64,000 bases of DNA, from positions 36,433,446-36,497,445 of the forward strand of contig CM018691.1 of assembly GCA_009363875.1 (NCBI GenBank). The letters run 5' to 3'. Under the pieces are notes generated by a model, which did no database searches, was not told the origin of the DNA, and saw only the letters and a list, made by a program, of their open reading frames with translations. The stretch comes from Mikania micrantha (Eukaryota > Streptophyta > Magnoliopsida > Asterales > Asteraceae). Positions 44,723-56,344 of the stretch are shown here, piece by piece (the stretch's first letter is position 1; every line of letters starts with the position of its first letter). The translations under genes and the position numbers were made by a program.

Positions 44723-45585
44723 TGTTGGATACAAGGTGTCCGATCCTCGATAATATGAACGTTATTATCAAGGTACTATCCAAAGAGTTACACCTTGAAA
44801 GATGGTAATAAGATTATGTTTAAAATATGTTTTAGGCATATTTAACTTCACGAATTATATAAAGTGGTGTTTTATTATTATTTGTGAAATAATAATAAAA
44901 TAGGAGAAATTAATTATTTTGATAATTAATTAGAATTAAATTGATAAAGTTTAATTAGTTAAACTTTGGAACATTTAATTATAGTTTACTAATAATTGTT
45001 AGTTGGTAAAACAAGAGAGTATTAGTTAAATGGTTAATTACTAAACATGTTTTAGTGTTAAAATAAAATGTGCGAAATGGTTTTTGAATTGGTAATTCAA
45101 ATCTACTAAAAATGTGGATCTAATTTTAACTACAAAACCTAGATCCAATTTCTCACATTTTACACCAAACAACTCTTCCACTCTCCCTCTCCCTCTCCTT
45201 TGGTCGTAACCCCCTCCCCTCTCCCTTGGCATTTTTGGCCAAGCCCCCCCTCCCCCCACCACCACAACCATTGTCGACCACCACATATGGTTCTAACGCA
45301 CGCAGTTGTTGTGGTGATTGACAATCGAAATCGTGATTAGTGATTCGATCATCTAGCGAGACTACTATCAAATCCAAGGTGTCTCTTTATGGGTTCTTCA
45401 TTAAGGTCAATTCTAAACACCCTATAGTTCTTATTATGTTTATTCGTATTTAATTGGATTCCTAGTTTGAGAAATTTGTTTATGAAACAAAATTTTGTAA
45501 CCTAAACGCTTTCGCTATTGAAAATCTGATTTTATAATTAATGAGATTAATTAATAGTTTTAAATGGTTACAATAATTCCCAACA
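44723..45585 (+). repeat. First LTR of the array, with landmarks
   Basis: It starts TGTTGGATACAAGGTG (the others have GATACGAGG) and ends TTCCCAACA. Landmarks shared by all ten: a TATA-like ttatataaag (near 44854-44863), a perfect hairpin 44872-44898 (12-bp arms, loop GTG), a second hairpin 44908-44931 (10-bp arms), a CT-rich block near 45177-45225, and a C-run near 45243-45257. In this copy the C-run is broken by a T. A minus-strand ORF across the GC-rich part recurs in each unit and is not judged a gene. Confidence 0.9.
44853..44931 (+). promoter_or_regulatory. TATA-like box and two perfect hairpins in the LTR
   Basis: ttatataaag is followed by TTATTATTATTT-GTG-AAATAATAATAA and then AATTAATTAT-tttg-ATAATTAATT. 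Both inverted repeats are perfect here and kept in nearly all ten LTRs; copy 9 has one change in the second. A TATA box at this place would mark the U3/R border. The hairpins could act in RNA 3'-end formation or simply reflect AT richness. Confidence 0.5.
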
Positions 45586-48500
45586 GTTATTTTGTCCAAC
45601 ACTGTCTATGTTGAAGCACTTAGACGATGAATCATCCAAGTGGGAGTTTGTTGGATACGAGGTGTCCGATCCTCGATAATATCAACGTTATTATCAAGAT
45701 ACTATCCAAAGAGTTACACCTTGAAAGATGGTAATAAGATTATGTTTAAAATATGTTTTAGGCATATTTAACTTCACGAATTATATAAAGTGGTGTTTTA
45801 TTATTATTTGTGAAATAATAATAAAATAGGAGAAATTAATTATTTTGATAATTAATTAGAATTAAATTGATAAAGTTAAATTAGTTAAACTTTGGAATAT
45901 TTAATTATAGTTTACTAATAATTGTTAGTTGGTAAAACTAGAGAGTAGTAGTTAAATGGTTAATTACTAAACGTGTTTTAGTGTTAAAATAAAATGTGCG
46001 AAATGGTTTTTGAATTGGTAATTCAAATTTACTAAAAATGTGGATCTAATTTTAACTACAAAACCTAGATCCAATTTCTCACATTTTACACCAAACAACT
46101 ATTCCACTCTCCCTCTCCTTCTCCTTTGGTCGTAAGCCCCTCCCCTCTCTCTTGGGATTTTGGCCACCCCCTCCCCCCCCCCCCCAACCACAACCATTGT
46201 CGACCACCACATATGGTTCTAACGCACGCGGTTGTTGTGGTGATTGACGATCAAAATCATGATTAGTGATTCGATCATCTAGCGAGACTACTATCAAATC
46301 CAAGGTGTCTCTTTATGGGTTCTTCATTAAGGTCAATTCTAAACACCCTAAAGTTCTGATTATGTTTATTCGTATTTAATTGGATTCCTAGTTTAAGAAA
46401 TTTGTTTATGATACAAAATTTTGTAACCTAAACGCTTTCGCTATTGAAAATCTGATTTATAATTAATGAGATTAATTAATAGTTTAAAATGGTTACAATA
46501 ATTCCCAACAGTTATTTTGTCCAACAACACTGTCTATGTTGAAGCACTTAGACGATGAATCGTCCAAGTGGGAGTCTGTTGGATACGAGGTGTCCGATCC
46601 TCGATAATATCAACGTTATTATCAAGGTACTAACCAAAGAGTTACACCTTGAAAGATGGTAATAAGATTATGTTTAAAATATGTTTTAGGCGTATTTAAC
46701 TTCACGAATTATATAAAGTGGTGTTTTATTATTATTTGTGAAATAATAATAAAATATGAGAAATTAATTATTTTGATAATTAATTAGAATTAAATTGATA
46801 AAGTTTAATTAGTTAAACTTTGGAATATTTAATTATAGTTTACTAATAATTGTTAGTTGGTAAAACTAGAGAGTAGTAGTTAAATGGTTAATTACTAAAC
46901 GTGTTTTAGTGTTAAAATAAAATGTGCGAAATGGTTTTTGAATTGGTAATTCAAATTTACTAAAAATGTGGATCTAATTTTAACTACAAAACCTAGATCC
47001 AATTTCTCACATTTTACACCAAACAACTCTTCCACTCTCCCTCTCCCTCTCCTTTGGTCGTAACCCCCTCCCCTCTCTTTTGGGATTTTTGGCCAAGCCC
47101 CCCCCCCACCACCACAACCATTGTCGACCACCACAGTTGGTTCTAACGCACTCGGTTTTTGTGGTGATTGACGATCGAAATCGTGATTAGTGATTCGATC
47201 ATCTAGCGAGACTACTATCAAATCCAAGGTGTCTCTTTATGGGTTCTTCATTAAGGTCAATTCTAAACACCCTATAGTTATGATTATGTTTATTCGTATT
47301 TAATTGGATTCCTAGTTTGAAAAATTTGTTTATGAAACAAAATTTTGTAACCTAAACGCTTTCGCTATTGAAAATCTGATTTTATAATTAATGAGATTAA
47401 TTAATAGTTTAAAATGGTTACAATAATTACCAACAGTTATTTTGTCCAACACTCTCTTTGTTGAAGCACTTAGACGATGAATCATCCAAGTGGGAGTTTG
47501 TTGGAAACGAGGTCTCCGATCCTCGATAATATCAACGTTATTATCAAGGTACTATCCAAAGAGTTACACCTTGAAAGATGGTAATTAGATTATGTTTAAA
47601 ATATGTTTTAGGCATATTTAACTTCACGATTTATATAAAGTGGTGTTTTATTATTATTTGTGAAATAATAATAAAATAGGAGAAATTAATTATTTTGATA
47701 ATTAATTAGAATTAAATTGATAAAGTTTAATTAGTTAAACTTTGGAATATTTAATTATAGTTTACTAATAATTGTTAGTTGGTAAAACTAGAGAGTAGTA
47801 GTTAAATGGTTAATTACTAAACGTGTTTTAGTGTTAAAATAAAATGTGCGAAATGGTTTTTGAATTGGTAATTCAAATTTACTAAAAATGTGGATCTAAT
47901 TTTAACTACAAAACCTAGATCCAATTTCTCACATTTTACACCAAACAACTCTTCCACTCTCCCTCTCCCTCTCCTTTGGTCGTAACCCCCTCCCCTCTCT
48001 CTTGGGATTTTTGGCCAAGCCCCCCCCCACCACCACCACAACCATTGTCGACCACCACAGTTGGTTCTAACGCACTCGGTTTTTGTGGTGATTGACGATC
48101 GAAATCGTGATTAGTGATTCGATCATCTAGCGAGACTACTATCAAATCCAAGGTGTCTCTTTATGGGTTCTTCATTAAGGTCAATTCTAAACACCCTATA
48201 GTTATGATTATGTTTATTCGTATTTAATTGGATTCCTAGTTTGAGAAATTTGTTTATGAAACAAAATTTTGTAACCTTAACGCTTTCGCTATTGAAAATC
48301 TGATTTAATAATTAATGAGATTAATTAATAGTTTAAAATGGTTACAATAATTCCCAACAGTTATTTTGTCCAACACTGTCTATGTTGAAGCACTTAGACA
48401 TGAATCGTCCAAGTGGGAGTCTGTTGGATACGAGGTGTCCGATCCTCGATAATATCAACGTTATTATCAAGGTACTAACCAAAGAGTTACACCTTGAAAG

Positions 48501-51500
48501 ATGGTAATAATATTATGTTTAAAATATGTTTTAGGCATATTTAACTTCACGAATTATATAAAGTGGTGTTTTATTATTATTTGTGAAATAATAATAAAAT
48601 AGGAGAAATTAATTATTTTGATAATTAATTAGAATTAAATTGATAAAGTTTAATTAGTTAAACTTTGGAATATTTAATTATAGTTTACTAATAATTGTTA
48701 GTTGGTAAAACTAGAGAGTAGTAGTTAAATGGTTAATTACTAAACATGTTTTAGTGTTAAAATAAAATGTGCGAAATGGTTTTTGAATTGGTAATTCAAA
48801 TTTACTAAAAATGTGGATCTAATTTTAACTACAAAACCTAGATCCAATTTCTCACATTTTACACCAAACAACTCTTCCACTCTCCCTCTCCCTCTCCTTT
48901 GGTCGTAACCCCCTCCCCTCTCTCTTGGGATTTTTGGCCAAGCCCCCCCCCACCACCACAACCATTGTCGACCACCACAGTTGGTTCTAACGCACTCGGT
49001 TTTTGTGGTGATTGACGATCGAAATCGTGATTAGTGATTCGATCATCTAGCGAGACTACTATCAAATCCAAGGTGTCTCTTTATGGGTTCTTCATTAAGG
49101 TCAATTCTAAACACCCTATAGTTCTGATTATGTTTATTCGTATTTAATTGGATTCCTAGTTTGAGAAATTTGTTTATGAAACAAAATTTTGTAACCTTAA
49201 CGCTTTCGCTATTGAAAATCTGATTTTATAATTAATGAGATTAATTAATAGTTTAAAATGGTTACAATAATTCCCAACAGTTATTTTATCCAACACTGTC
49301 TATGTTGAAGCACTTAGACGATGAATCGTCCAAGTGGGAGTCTGTTGGATACGAGGTGTCCGATCCTCGATAATATCAACGTTATTATCAAGGTACTAAC
49401 CAAAGAGTTACACCTTGAAAGATGGTAATAAGATTATGTTTAAAATATGTTTTAGGCATATTTAACTTCACGAATTATATAAAGTGGTGTGTTATTATTA
49501 TTTGTGAAATAATAATAAAATAGGAGAAATTAATTATTTTGATAATTAATTAGAATTAAATTGATAAAGTTTAATTAGTTAAACTTTGGAATATTTAATT
49601 ATAGTTTACTAATAATTGTTAGTTGGTAAAACTAGAGAGTAGTAGTTAAATGGTTAATTACTAAACGTGTTTTAGTGTTAAAATAAAATGTGCGAAATGG
49701 TTTTTGAATTGGTAATTCAAATTTACTAAAAATGTGGATCTAATTTTAACTACAAAACCTAGATCCAATTTCTCACATTTTACACCAAACAACTCTTCCA
49801 CTCTCCCTCTCCCTCTCCTTTGGTCGTAACCCCTCCCCTCTCTCTTGGGATTTTTGGCCAAGCCCCCCCCCCCCCACCACCACAACCATTGTCGACCACC
49901 ACAGTTGGTTCTAACGCACGCGGTTGTTGTGGTGATTGACGATCGAAATCGTGATTAGTGATTCGATCATCTAGCGAGACTACTATCAAATCCAAGGTGT
50001 CTCTTTATGGGTTCTTCATTAAGGTCAATTCTAAACACCCTATAGTTCTGATTATGTTTATTCGTATTTAATTGGATTCCTAGTTTGAGAAATTTGTTTA
50101 TGAAACAAAATTTTGTAACCTTAACGCTTTCGCTATTGAAAATCTGATTTAATAATTAATGAGATTAATTAATAGTTTAAAATGGTTACAATAATTCCCA
50201 ACAGTTATTTTGTCCAACACTGTCTATGTTGAAGCACTTAGACGATGAATCGTCCAAGTGGGAGTCTGTTGGATTCGAGGTGTCCGATCCTCGATAATAT
50301 AAACGTTATTATCAAGGTACTAACCAAAGAGTTACACCTTGAAAGATGGTAATAATATTATGTTTAAAATATGTTTTAGGCATATTTAACTTCACGGATT
50401 ATATAAAGTGGTGTTTTATTATTATTTGTGAAATAATAATAAAATAGGAGAAATTAATTATTTTGATAATTAATTAGAATTAAATTGATAAAGTTTAATT
50501 AGTTAAACTTTGGAATATTTAATTATAGTTTACTAATAATTGTTAGTTGGTAAAACTAGAGAGTAGTAGTTAAATGGTTAATTACTAAACGTGTTTTAGT
50601 GTTAAAATAAAATGTGCGAAATGGTTTTTGAATTGGTAATTCAAATTTACTAAAAATGTGGATCTAATTTTAACTACAAAACCTAGATCCAATTTCTCAC
50701 ATTTTACACCAAACAACTCTTCCACTCTCCCTCTCCCTCTCCTTTGGTCGTAACCCCCTCCTCTCTCTCTTGGGATTTTTGGCCAAGCCCCCCCCCCCCC
50801 ACCACCACAACCATTGTCGACCACCACAGTTGGTTCTAACGCACTCGGTTTTTGTGGTGATTGACGATCGAAATCGTGATTAGTGATTCGATCATCTAGC
50901 GAGACTACTATCAAATCCAAGGTGTCTCTTTATGGGTTCTTCATTAAGGTCAATTCTAAACACCCTATAGTTCTGATTATGTTTATTCGTATTTAATTGG
51001 ATTCCTAGTTTGAGAAATTTGTTTATGAAACAAAATTTTGTAACCTTATCGCTTTCGCAATTGAAAATCTGATTTTATAATTAATGAGATTAATTAATAG
51101 TTTAAAATGGTTACAATAATTCCCAACAGTTATTTTGTCCAACACTGTCTATGTTGAAGCACTTAGACGATGAATCGTCCAAGTGGGAGTCTGTTGGATA
51201 CGAGGTGTCCGATCCTCGATAATATCAACGTTATTATCAAGGTACTAACCAAAAAGTTACACCTTGAAAGATGGTAATAATATTATGTTTAAAATATGTT
51301 TTAGGCATATTTAACTTCACGAATTATATAAAGTGGTGTTTTATTATTATTTGTGAAATAATAATAAAATAGGAGAAATTAATTATTTTGATAATTAATT
51401 AGAATTAAATTGATAAAGTTTAATTAGTTAAACTTTGGAATATTTAATTATAGTTTACTAATAATTGTTAGTTGGTAAAACTAGAGAGTAGTAGTTAAAT

Positions 51501-53889
51501 GGTTAATTACTAAACGTGTTTTAGTGTTAAAATAAAATGTGCGAAATGGTTTTTGAATTGGTAATTCAAATTTACTAAAAATGTGGATCTAATTTTAACT
51601 ACAAAACCTAGATCCAATTTCTCACATTTTACACCAAACAACTCTTTCACTCTCCCTCTCCCTCTCCTTTGGTCGTAACTCCCTCCCCTCTCTCTTGGGA
51701 TTTTTGGCCAAGCCCCCCCCCCCACCACCACAACCATTGTCGACCACCACAGTTGGTTCTAACGCACTCGGTTTTTGTGGTGATTGACGATCGAAATCGT
51801 GATTAGTGATTCGATCATCTAGCGAGACTACTATCAAATCCAAGGTGTCTCTTTATGGGTTCTTCATTAAGGTCAATTCTAAACACCCTATAGTTCTGAT
51901 TATGTTTATTCGTATTTAATTGGATTCCTAGTTTGAGAAATTTGTTTATGAAACAAAATTTTGTAACCTTAACGCTTTCGCTATTGAAAATCTGATTTTA
52001 TAATTAATGAGATTAATTAATAGTTTAAAATGGTTACAATAATTCCCAACAGTTATTTTGTCCAACACTGTCTATGTTGAAGCACTTAGACGATGAATCG
52101 TCCAAGTGGGAGTCTGTTGGATACGAGGTGTCCGATCCTCGATAATATCAACGTTATTATCAAGGTACTAACCAAAGAGTTACACCTTGAAAGATGGTAA
52201 TAAGATTATGTTTAAAATATGTTTTAGGCATATTTAACTTCACGAATTATATAAAGTGGTGTTTTATTATTATTTGTGAAATAATAATAAAATAGGAGAA
52301 ATTAATTATTTTGATAATTAGTTAGAATTAAATTGATAAAGTTTAATTAGTTAAACTTTGGAATATTTAATTATAGTTTACTAATAATTGTTAGTTGGTA
52401 AAACTAGAGAGTAGTAGTTAAATGGTTAATTACTAAACGTGTTTTAGTGTTAAAATAAAATGTGCGAAATGGTTTTTGAATTGGTAATTCAAATTTACTA
52501 AAAATGTGGATCTAATTTTAACTACAAAACCTAGATCCAATTTCTCACATTTTACACCAAACAACTCTTCCACTCTCCCTCTCCCTCTCCTTTGGTCGTA
52601 ACCCCCTCCCCTCTCTCTTGGGATTTTTGGCCAAGCCCCCCCACCACCACAACCATTGTCGACCACCACAGTTGGTTCTAACGCACGCGGTTGTTGTGGT
52701 GATTGACGATCGAAATCGTGATTAGTGATTCGATCATCTAGCGAGACTACTATCAAATCCAAGGTGTCTCTTTATGGGTTCTTCACTAAGGTCAATTCTA
52801 AACACCCTATAGTTCTGATTATGTTTATTCGTATTTAATTGGATTCCTAGTTTGAGAAATTTGTTTATGAAACAAAATTTTGTAACCTTAACGTTTTCGC
52901 TATTGAAAATCTGATTTTATAATTAATGAGATTAATTAATAGTTTAAAATGGTTACAATAATTCCCAACAGTTATTTTGTCCAACACTGTCTATGTTGAA
53001 GCACTTAGACGATGAATCGTCCAAGTGGGAGTCTGTTGGATACGAGGTGTCCGATCCTCGATAATATCAACGTTATTATCAAGGTACTAACCAAAGAGTT
53101 ACACTTTGAAAGATGGTAATAATATTATGTTTAAAATATGTTTTAGGCATATTTAACTTCACGAATTATATAAAGTGGTGTTTTATTATTATTTGTGAAA
53201 TAATAATAAAATAGGAGAAATTAATTATTTTGATAATTAATTAGAATTAAATTGATAAAGTTTAATTAGTTAAACTTTGGAATATTTAATTATAGTTTAC
53301 TAATAATTGTTAGTTGGTAAAACTAGAGAGTAGTAGTTAAATGGTTAATTACTAAACGTGTTTTAGTGTTAAAATAAAATGTGCGAAATGGTTTTTGAAT
53401 TGGTAATTCAAATTTACTAAAAATGTGGATCTAATTTTAACTACAAAACCTAGATCCAATTTCTCACATTTTACACCAAACAACTCTTCCACTCTCCCTC
53501 TCCCTCTCCTTTGGTCGTAACCCCCTCCCCTCTCTCTTGGGATTTTTGGCCAAGCCCCCCCCACCACCACAACCATTGTCGACCACCACAGATGGTTCTA
53601 ACGCACGCGGTTGTTGTGGTGATTGACGATCGAAATCGTGATTAGTGATTCGATCATCTAGCGAGACTACTATCGAACCCAAGGTGTCTCTTTATGGGTT
53701 CTTCATTAAGGTTAATTCTAAACACCCTATAGTTCTGATTATGTTTATTCGTATTTAATTGGATTCCTAGTTTGAGAAATTTGTTTATGAAACAAAATTT
53801 TTAACCTAAACGTTTTCGCTTTTGAAAATCTGATTTTATAATTAATGAGATTAATTAATAGTTTAAAATGGTTACAATAATTCCCAGCA

Positions 53890-54010
53890 GTTATTTTGTG
53901 GAAATTGATATTGATTTGCCTAAGTATTTTGTGAAATTAGTATTGATTTGTTGCTATTTTGTGAAATTAGTATTGAATTGTTTAGCTATTTTGTTAAACT
54001 TGATTAGGTA
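53890..54010 (+). repeat. Minisatellite of ~31 bp units
   Basis: Three to four degenerate units of tattttgtgaaattagtatt lie head to tail directly behind the last LTR. The first unit begins gttattttgtggaaa. Its first 9-10 bases are also found in every spacer of the LTR array. Confidence 0.75.
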
Positions 54011-54019
54011 TTATGAGTA

Positions 54020-54960
54020 TTGATAGATTTTACAAAAAAAGCCTCAACAAATCTTGATTCATCATCTTCGAGTAGCAAATGCTCAAAAATTGATTTGAAT
54101 AATCTTTCGCGGGATCCTTCCGAAAAGAAACCAAGTTCATCTTATTACCCTAGCCAACACGATAAAATTAGACAAGCTTATTTGCATAAAGGTCCATGTC
54201 AACTAGGGATGGCAAAAAAAACCCACGTCAGACGGGTTTACCCGATACCCGCAATATATGGGACGGGTATTCTCAAACCCGATGGGTAGTGGGTCGGGTA
54301 TGTGATTAATTTTTAAAATTTGGGACGGACTTAGGATTTGTTCATATACCCGTTTACCCTGCCCAATTACCCGATTATATATACTCGTTTACCCATCACG
54401 TGTACCCGATTATAAATACTCATTTATATACATTTGATGTAAATAGAACTTGTTTCTTTTTTATTCCTTTTCAACTTTAGAAATTGTTTATAGAATTTGT
54501 TTGTTTTTTTATCTTTGTTTTTTTGTAGCAACCGTAACATTTTTTTTAACCATTTTGTTAATAATTTTTATTTTTTGTTTATCTTAAATGATAGTAATCA
54601 ACTTATGACATTTTGAATTTCCATGCTATTTGATATATTAGTAGTTTGTTCTTGGCATATATATAACATATAGCTTTTTGTTATAAATATAAATTTATTA
54701 TCAATTACCCGATACCCGACGTGTTTTAAGCCAGTAATTCTCAAAGAGTATATTTAGCTAACTAACGGGTATATACCCGAAACTCGTCAGGATACCCGAT
54801 ACCCGACAGGTAAATACCCGATAGATACCCGATAGGTTTAGGATAAGTATGGGACATACTTTTATAAGCGGATATGAGAATAAGATTACTCAGACCTGGG
54901 CCAAACCTAGCCCATTGCCATCCCTTTGCCATCTCTAATGTCAACCACCAATGAGAATTT
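54020..54960 (+). pseudogene. N-terminus of a hAT-transposase/ZMYM1-like gene, split
   Basis: The translation reads STNLDSSSSSSKCSKIDLNN, then LSRDPSEKKPSSSYYPSQHD and KIRQAYLHKGPCQ. This matches the start of plant TTF-type zinc-finger, hAT-dimerisation proteins (ZMYM1-like), where IDL..LP.DP and RRAYL.KGPCQP are typical. The initial DRFYKK lies in the neighbouring frame, so the A7 run near 54030 has lost a base. The reading is split after GPCQ by the MITE at 54204-54937 and resumes with one duplicate target removed (PPMRIYP), then a stop near 54975. The rest of the gene is absent. The family's role is DNA transposition or a domesticated derivative. Confidence 0.6.
54204..54937. mobile_element. 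hAT-type MITE (734 bp)
   Basis: The ends are TAGGGATGGCAA and, inverted, TAGAGATGGCAA (11 of 12 match), close to the Ac-type TAGGGATGAAA end. The flanks are a perfect 8-bp duplication, ATGTCAAC (54196-54203 and 54938-54945). The subterminal regions hold many ACCCGA/TCGGGT copies (near 54239, 54265, 54290, 54370, 54705 and 54775-54830). No transposase is encoded. It lies inside the ZMYM1-like fragment. Confidence 0.92.
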
Positions 54961-56340
54961 ATCCACTAATATTATATAAAATTTAATCTGGAGTGATACA
55001 CACAAGAAGATGGAAATTGGCTTGAATATTTCGAGTAATTAACTAACTTATGAATTAGTTAATTCAGGTTATTTCTTTATCTCTAGGGGGTAATATAAAA
55101 ATAATAAGCCAAAAGGGAAAAAAAAGGATCGAGAATCATCAAACTGTAATTCTAAGTTTATTGAACCTCCTCCAACATTTTATTGAGATAACGTAAATTT
55201 TACTATAATAATACATTTTTTTAAGTTGTATTTCACCGACTATTATCTAATGTAACACTAAACTTTGCCCTTCAAATTGGTTAAGAGTATCTTAGCAGAC
55301 TCAATTAAACCCGTACCGAATTACCCAGTTTTCCTAATACCGTGCACACTGGACCTCTCTATTTATCAACCTCTACTTGGATCACGATCAACTCATTCTA
55401 CTATTTTCATATTAATTCAAATATGAAAGTCCCCCCTTCTTATCTATATTAAATATAATTGTAACCTATTTCCACCAAATGTGGCAAAGTTGTCACCAGA
55501 ATTTATCTAGTTGCTTCAAACAGAACTTTTATGCAGTCTTGAATAGCTTACAAAAGTCAAAAACATCAAAAGACGTCCAACGATATGTGTAATGGCAGGA
55601 GTGACGGGGACTTGATCACGTGCCTCGTAGGCGCTACGCAAGCTGAGTGGTGTGATTAAAACATGTGTTATGGGGTTGATCATTAAGTGGCATGAGTGAA
55701 AACATGAATAGTGATGTGGATTCTTTTTACTCGTTGAAATTAAGGAAAAAACTTTGGTTCATGCCGTGATGGTTGTAATCCCCATTCAGTCATTTGGAGA
55801 TCACGTCTATGTGTAATGGTGGAAGTGCGTGACTGGGTTCCGATGGAGAGTCATGCATGATGGCTATATGATGATCACCTATCATTACATACAGCCTAAT
55901 GCAATTGAACTTAAACAACTTCTCTTAAGCATTTCATCTTGCACATGCTATGCCTGCAAAGTTTTCAAATTATGACATCAAACTCAACTGACTTTTGTGT
56001 CCAAAAGTTCACAATAGTTTAGTGAAATGAAAATTTAAAGTGTAAAATATCAGATATTTGTTTTTCTTTTTTGTATTTGACTTAGAGTCTCTTTGAAAGT
56101 AGTTTTTTTTTTACAAATAAAGCTAAGGTATGCCTACATTTCACCCTCACAATCCCTTCAAATTACTATGCCACAAGTAAGATTTCCTGTGTATGATTGA
56201 TTGATTAATATTTTTTTATAGTGTTAAATATTTATAAAAAAAATTATTTAACCGCCAATCATATTTATAAACACAAACATATCTACATAAACGAAATTCA
56301 CATGAAAAAAGGTTACATAAATTTGAGCATACAGACCTTC
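54961..56340. other. Intergenic DNA
   Basis: AT-rich, with no recognised coding sequence on either strand. A slightly GC-richer piece near 55590-55860 has no clear ORF. The right part is the 3' flank of the receptor-like protein gene on the minus strand. Confidence 0.6.
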
Positions 56341-56344
56341 CTTA

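Larger units (their letters stand above)
42607..53889 (+). mobile_element. Copia retrotransposon F with amplified 3' LTR
   Basis: It comprises a decayed 5' LTR start (42607), an internal deletion that joins the LTR directly to the end of RT, RNase H, a ~900 bp non-coding 3' interior, a PPT and then ten tandem LTRs. The five bases before the 5' LTR (CTTAT) and after the last LTR (GTTAT) look like a target duplication with one change. The pol style (IYRDRSK, KRFSMQDSKKG, KYLRRTK) suggests the Tork/Tnt1 side of Copia (inference). Confidence 0.85.
44667..53894 (+). repeat. Tandem array of ten LTRs, ~922 bp unit
   Basis: Ten full LTRs lie head to tail. LTR spans are 44723-45585, 45649-46510, 46577-47435, 47499-48359, 48422-49279, 49343-50203, 50267-51128, 51192-52051, 52114-52970 and 53034-53889. 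Each begins TGTTGGA and ends CCCAACA (CCCAGCA in the last). Spacers of 62-66 bp consist of gttattttg, also found right of the last LTR, plus ~54 bp of the Copia interior ending in the PPT. Start-to-start distances are 920-928 bp. Copies are almost identical, differing in point changes and in C-run length. No coding function is evident. Confidence 0.97.

Noticed and set aside
44723..53889. Minus-strand ORFs of 70-111 residues (MDLIVVSLDDRITNHDF...) in every LTR of the array
   Set aside because: They are antisense to the LTR. Frames are lengthened or cut by the variable C-run in each copy, and the glycine stretch comes from that run. Repetition reflects the array, not protein conservation.
44667..53894. 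CRISPR-like or satellite array
   Set aside because: The unit is a ~922 bp LTR plus spacer in a plant nuclear context. The spacers are the same in all units, so it is not CRISPR. It is satellite-like but clearly LTR-derived.
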